Origin: Ciona savignyi
Lineage: Eukaryota > Chordata > Ascidiacea > Phlebobranchia > Cionidae
Length of the DNA stretch: 64,000 bases
Assembly: GCA_000149265.1 (NCBI GenBank)
Contig: CH003129.1
Coordinates: 534,981 to 598,980, forward strand
Direction: 5' to 3'
The notes below the pieces were generated by a model. That model saw only the letters and a list, made by a program, of their open reading frames with translations. It did no database searches and was not told where the DNA came from. Shown here piece by piece: positions 60,301-64,000 of this stretch. Position numbers and translations under genes: made by a program. Numbering within the stretch: position 1 is the stretch's first letter; every line of letters starts with the position of its first letter.

Positions 60301-63300
60301 AATATTATGCGTTTTGCGGCTCCCAGTTATTTTTACTTTGCACATTATCGGTAAAAATGGCTCTTTCTTTAAAGGCAAAAGGTTTCTGACCTTGCCATAG
60401 AGTGAACATCTTTTCATACATATCACCATAAAGCTTATATACGAAGACAAACAACCTTTCACTTTTTCTTCCATTGTTCCATCAGGTTGCCCTGAAAACA
60501 CAGCTGCTAGCTTCCCGAGACTGAGGTATGTCTTCTTGGCTTCAGCTGATTCCTGTTCATTTGCAGCTAGCATCTGGAGCGTTTGTTGTGCGCTGGGGTA
60601 GTCGTCTGGGAACGGGCGGAAGGGGGAATTGGTAGTAGAACAGAATTATCTTCACGTCATAAGTTGATAAACGCACAGCAGGTATACTAGAGACCACATA
60701 ATGCCAAAGCAACTCAACTGTATAATTTGTAAATTTGTTGATATCCCATGTGACTAATAACTCATTTACTCCAAGATTAAACACAATACTTTTATTCTTA
60801 AATAAGAGGCAGACTTAGAGCACAAGGTTTTACAAGAAAGTTCTAAAGCTATTTTTACTGTAAAGATGATTTTCCTCTGTTTGTCTAAAGCGAGGGTTCT
60901 TAAAGTTTTTGATCAGGCAAACCCCTTTCGGCTCCTTGAAATAGTGATGGACACTCATAAATCATAGACTCCCAGTGGTCCGTGGACACCAGTTTGAGAA
61001 CCACGGGTCTAAAGGCTTGATGGCGTAAGAGTTTTTAAAAATAAAACACCACTTTTTTACTGATACAAAGTACAGTTGTCCGGCCAAATGGTTAATTTGA
61101 CTCATACATATACCAAATTATATATACAAAAACAATCTCAGCAACAAACCCATCATGGGTTCAAAACTCGGCCAGGTAAAAATGTACAAAAAATTTACCA
61201 AGACAAACTCACCATACTTAACTTGGTACATCCATCCCAGCTTGGGGTGGGAAACGAGGAAATCTTCGAGTTGCTTGTTGTGCAATGGTGAAGACGCACA
61301 ACACGAGAGTAGTTTGGTGTATTCCTTGCGCTCCAAATACCATTTGAATAAGAACTCACAAAATCCCTAAAAGAAAAATGATTAGAGTTAATGTTGACCC
61401 CCAACGCTTAAATCCCCCATTTAACCCCCTGTGCTTAAACCCCATTTCTGTCAAGCCCTGTGCTTAAACCTCTTTCCTGTCAAGCCCTGGGCTTAAACCT
61501 CTTTTCCTTTAACACCTGCTCTTAAACATGAATTCCCTTATCCCCCTACACTGAAAGTCTGTGTGCTTAAACCCCAGGCATGGGCAACATACGGCCTGCA
61601 GACTGTATCTAACCATATCTGTAATTAAGATATTGAATACTAATCATGTAATAACCCGACCCACCAAGAACTTTATTTTTCCACATCTGGCCCGCCGATA
61701 GAGACGTTGGCCACACCTGGTTTAACCCATTACTTGTAATTTTCTTAAAAATCCAAGAATGTGAAATCATATGCCAATTTCCACTCAACTATACAAAATA
61801 CCTTTCCCACAGCCTCCCCTCAACACCCAATACATCACCTGGTCTGCAAACTCCTTCATATAACGCTGCAACCGTGCGTCCCCGCCGGATTTCTCACAAA
61901 CTTGGACCAGAATATCGAAGTCTTGATATTTCTCCGCAAGCGTGGCAGCTTTCTCGAGTTGTCCGATTTCAACTGGTGTTAAACGAGATGTTGTGGTTAG
62001 TGGGGAATCCACTTTGAAGAAGTTATGTTTAGATTAAATCCTGGCAAGGGAAATAACTTTAATGCATCTAAGTGTGCATCTAAAAACCATATTTGAACTA
62101 AGGATTTTTGGAAAAAAACTGTGGATTTAAAAAAAATTAGCAGTTTAATGTGATAATTAAAATAAGTGTAAAAAAGGATTTAACAGGTTTGCAGTTCTAT
62201 ACCTGTATTATCCATACCTGATCTGAACAATATGTCCCCTCTATCCCAACATAACATAACGGAACAAACAACCCTTGTCCATCTATCCCCGCCTCCACTT
62301 AATATTGGGAAATAAACAATGTTGACCCCGATTTACCCTTGTCCGACGGGTTAGTCTGATGGTTTAGTGCGTCGCCTTTCAGCCGACGGTTTACAGGTAC
62401 GCAACTGGTCACTAGCTAGTCTGTTGTGTCCTATGTCCTAACTGCAATAGCTAACCCGACAGTGGGCACAAGGTAATTTGACGATTGTCCGTGTGTTAAC
62501 CCCCTTGGTTTTACCATTCACGGGGATAAACATAAATATCCTATCCTATCCCTATTAGGGGAACAATAAACATTAACCCTTAAATAATATTGGGAAATAA
62601 CCTATTAACCCCATGTACCCCCACCCGGGAACCCCCACTCACGCAAGGGTTTGATGAGCATCACCCGGTGGCGGTCGTGACGAGACTTCACCTCCCCCCA
62701 TCGAGCCAACATCGCGGGGGATTCCAACGACTTCAATTGATCAATGAATCCCTCCATTACGAGGTCAGTCAGCACCACTAGGGACTGATAAAGAGCGGCT
62801 CGTTGCTGGTCATTTGCCTCCGGGATTCCCCGTTCAATGGTAATTTGGTGCTGTGGAAAGTTTCTTTTTTTTAATTTTTTATGAAGTTTTAACTGTTTTC
62901 AACATTTACAATTTCCTTTTTTTGAGTACAATTCATAAAGCTGGAATAATAATTTTTATCTTAATTAAGATATGTAAATTTTCTGCTACACCCATTTATC
63001 TTAAAGTTTCTCTAATCCATGCTATTAACGACGGTGGGCGCGAGGTGATAGCAGCCAGTTTTGAACCTGCAACCATTCGCTTTAAACACAAAATAGCTAA
63101 CAGCCAGTTTTGAGACTGCAACTATTCGCTTTAAACACAAAATAGCTAACAGCCAGTTTTGAACCTGCAACCATTCGCTTTAAACACAAAATAGCTAACA
63201 GCCAGTTTTGAGACTGCAAGCTTTTCCCCATAAAAGTCGCCCACACTAACCGACCCCAAGCTTTTTAATCAGTATTGAACAACAAAAACCATAGAAACAA

Positions 63301-64000
63301 CATGAAAAACCTGTTCAGTTAAAATACTCCGGATGCGTAACACGTCCCGATCCCAACTGTCCATGGGATAAATTCCAAGTTGGAGGAATTGTCTTCAAAA
63401 ACGAGGGCCTTGTTTCGACGCTGGTTCACCGCACTTGTTAACATTGTCTGTGGGTGAGTGGGATTAGATCGGTTTAAAGGGAAGTTTAATTCATTGATTA
63501 ATTAATTGATTGACAGCACCAGCCAACAATATAAGATGTGTTAAGTAAAATTAAAGGTGGCTGACACTCGCTAGTGCGTGGGTAGGCACACTTTTTGAAT
63601 CAGTGGCCAAAATTATTTCATTCTTAGGCTAACATATAGTTTGTCATTGTTGATAAAAAAATTAAACTAAAAAATACTGTGTAAAACCAAAAAGCACTGA
63701 TGCATCAAGTGAAGCACAAATGTAGCTGTGACATCATAATACAGCATATAGGTGTGGCATCGCTATTTAGTCTTGCAACATGTCGATAACATCTGGCGGA
63801 TCAGAATAAAAGACCAAGCCTGATTTGGCAACGTTTTGATTTGGTACATATCATTTTGTTGTTGCACATTATAATTAAATGCTGGGTTTGAAAAGAGTCT
63901 AGAAATAAACTTATGTTAAGCAAATATATTATAGTTAAAATATATTCCATTGTAATCTATTTATCACCTCAAAGACAGAATTAACACCGGAAATGAGAGT
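57330..64000 (-). CDS. NUP133: Nucleoporin NUP133, C-terminal part (5' end beyond the window)
   Basis: Ten in-phase exons: 64000-63968 (cut by the window edge), 63447-63328, 62850-62643, 61972-61839, 61366-61213, 60605-60456, 59739-59621, 59011-58916, 58663-58513 and 57475-57330 with stop (1,311 nt, 437 codons). Matches to the human C-terminal helical domain are clear from memory: LEFIPWT, LAEKYQDFDILVQ, LQRYMKEFADQ, FLFKWYLE, LSLGKLAAVFS, NEVDFKKAFELLQYLD and KFEFLLRA. The N-terminal propeller, which carries the membrane-sensing loop, is not in the window. By family this domain binds NUP107 in the Y complex, the outer-ring scaffold of the nuclear pore. Nothing looks broken. Confidence 0.96.
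57576..57868 (-). mobile_element. tRNA-headed SINE, near full length
   Basis: In the last NUP133 intron. The 3' tail appears on the plus strand as (aggat)n at 57576-57590, and the tRNA-like head is at the right end (gccagactaaccggc). Confidence 0.8.
60888..61010. mobile_element. Short hAT-like MITE
   Basis: The ends ggttcttaaagttttt and tttgagaaccacggg are inverted and of the common GGTTCTCAAACT type of hAT elements. It lies in a NUP133 intron and has no coding content. Confidence 0.45.
61078..61192 (+). mobile_element. Second tRNA-headed SINE family
   Basis: Head gtccggccaaatggttaat, B box tgggttcaaaactcgg, tail ccaggtaaaaa; it ends near a NUP133 exon. Confidence 0.55.
61400..61575. repeat. 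~30-bp degenerate tandem repeat
   Basis: Units of the type cctgtgcttaaacctctttc. A hAT-like MITE has landed at its right end. Confidence 0.75.
61575..61720 (+). mobile_element. hAT-like MITE, CAGGCATGGGCAAC family
   Basis: The left end CAGGCATGGGCAACATACGG and the right end, complementary to CCAGGTGTGGCCAACG, frame a body with CTGTATCTAACCATA and CCACATCTGGCCCGCC. The flanks ttaaaccc and tttaaccc match at 7 of 8 bases, as expected for a hAT target duplication. It lies in a NUP133 intron. Confidence 0.65.
62341..62552 (+). mobile_element. tRNA-headed SINE with internal deletion
   Basis: NUP133 intron. The head and tail are intact, but the central gggcaaggcac...caacacac part is gone. Confidence 0.72.
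63052..63222. repeat. ~49-bp tandem repeat, 3.5 units
   Basis: Unit begins agccagttttgaacctgcaa and ends aaaatagctaac. It is derived from the B-box side of the SINE (ttgaacctgcaacc). Lies in a NUP133 intron. Confidence 0.85.

Noticed and set aside
3001-64000. Same-strand order of five genes considered as a tunicate operon.
   Set aside because: Gaps between coding regions are about 1.2 to 4 kb and contain repeats, unlike the very short gaps of known Ciona operons, and the gene functions are unrelated.

Overview
The window looks like a tunicate (Ciona-type) nuclear genome. It is AT-rich, its genes are cut into short exons with canonical GT-AG introns, it is littered with tRNA-headed SINEs whose ends read CCTATCCTATCC, and it carries many short inverted-repeat elements. 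The species is inferred from these traits and from the protein families, not from a database search. One assembly gap of N lies at 40422-40583.

All five recognisable host genes are on the minus strand, so they read from right to left. From the right edge these are: (1) the 3' two fifths or so of NUP133, the Y-complex nucleoporin (57330 to beyond 64000, ten exons whose lengths add up to a whole number of codons); (2) a complete RAB27 small GTPase (49920-56107, seven exons, 226 residues, ending in a Cys-Pro-Cys prenylation motif); (3) a complete integrin alpha chain of the laminin-receptor (alpha3/6/7) type without an I domain (26613-45778, about 24 exons, furin site RRSKR, tail motif KCGFFKR); (4) an ETS-domain transcription factor of the ERF/ETV3 repressor type (core exons 20505-23441, probable C-terminal exons 14067-17690 with a PLNLS CtBP-type motif); (5) a four-exon gene for a 1,209-residue protein that I do not recognise (3001-10152). 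It is basic at the N-terminus and extremely acidic at the C-terminus, with two internal tandem peptide repeats.

Between genes 4 and 5, on the plus strand, sits a gag-only remnant of a Ty3/gypsy-like LTR retrotransposon (gag 11718-13028). The intergenic stretches and introns hold at least two SINE families, several hAT-like non-autonomous elements (one at 47052-47486 with an exact 8-bp target duplication) and a dozen tandem repeats. The most notable repeat is a 32-bp minisatellite at 34321-34650 that begins inside an integrin exon and repeats its splice donor about ten times.

No CRISPR array, rRNA, true tRNA gene, operon or prokaryotic-type element was seen. The genes are ordinary metazoan neighbours and show no sign of a shared pathway. 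The least explained coding element is the charge-polarised repeat protein at 3001-10152.
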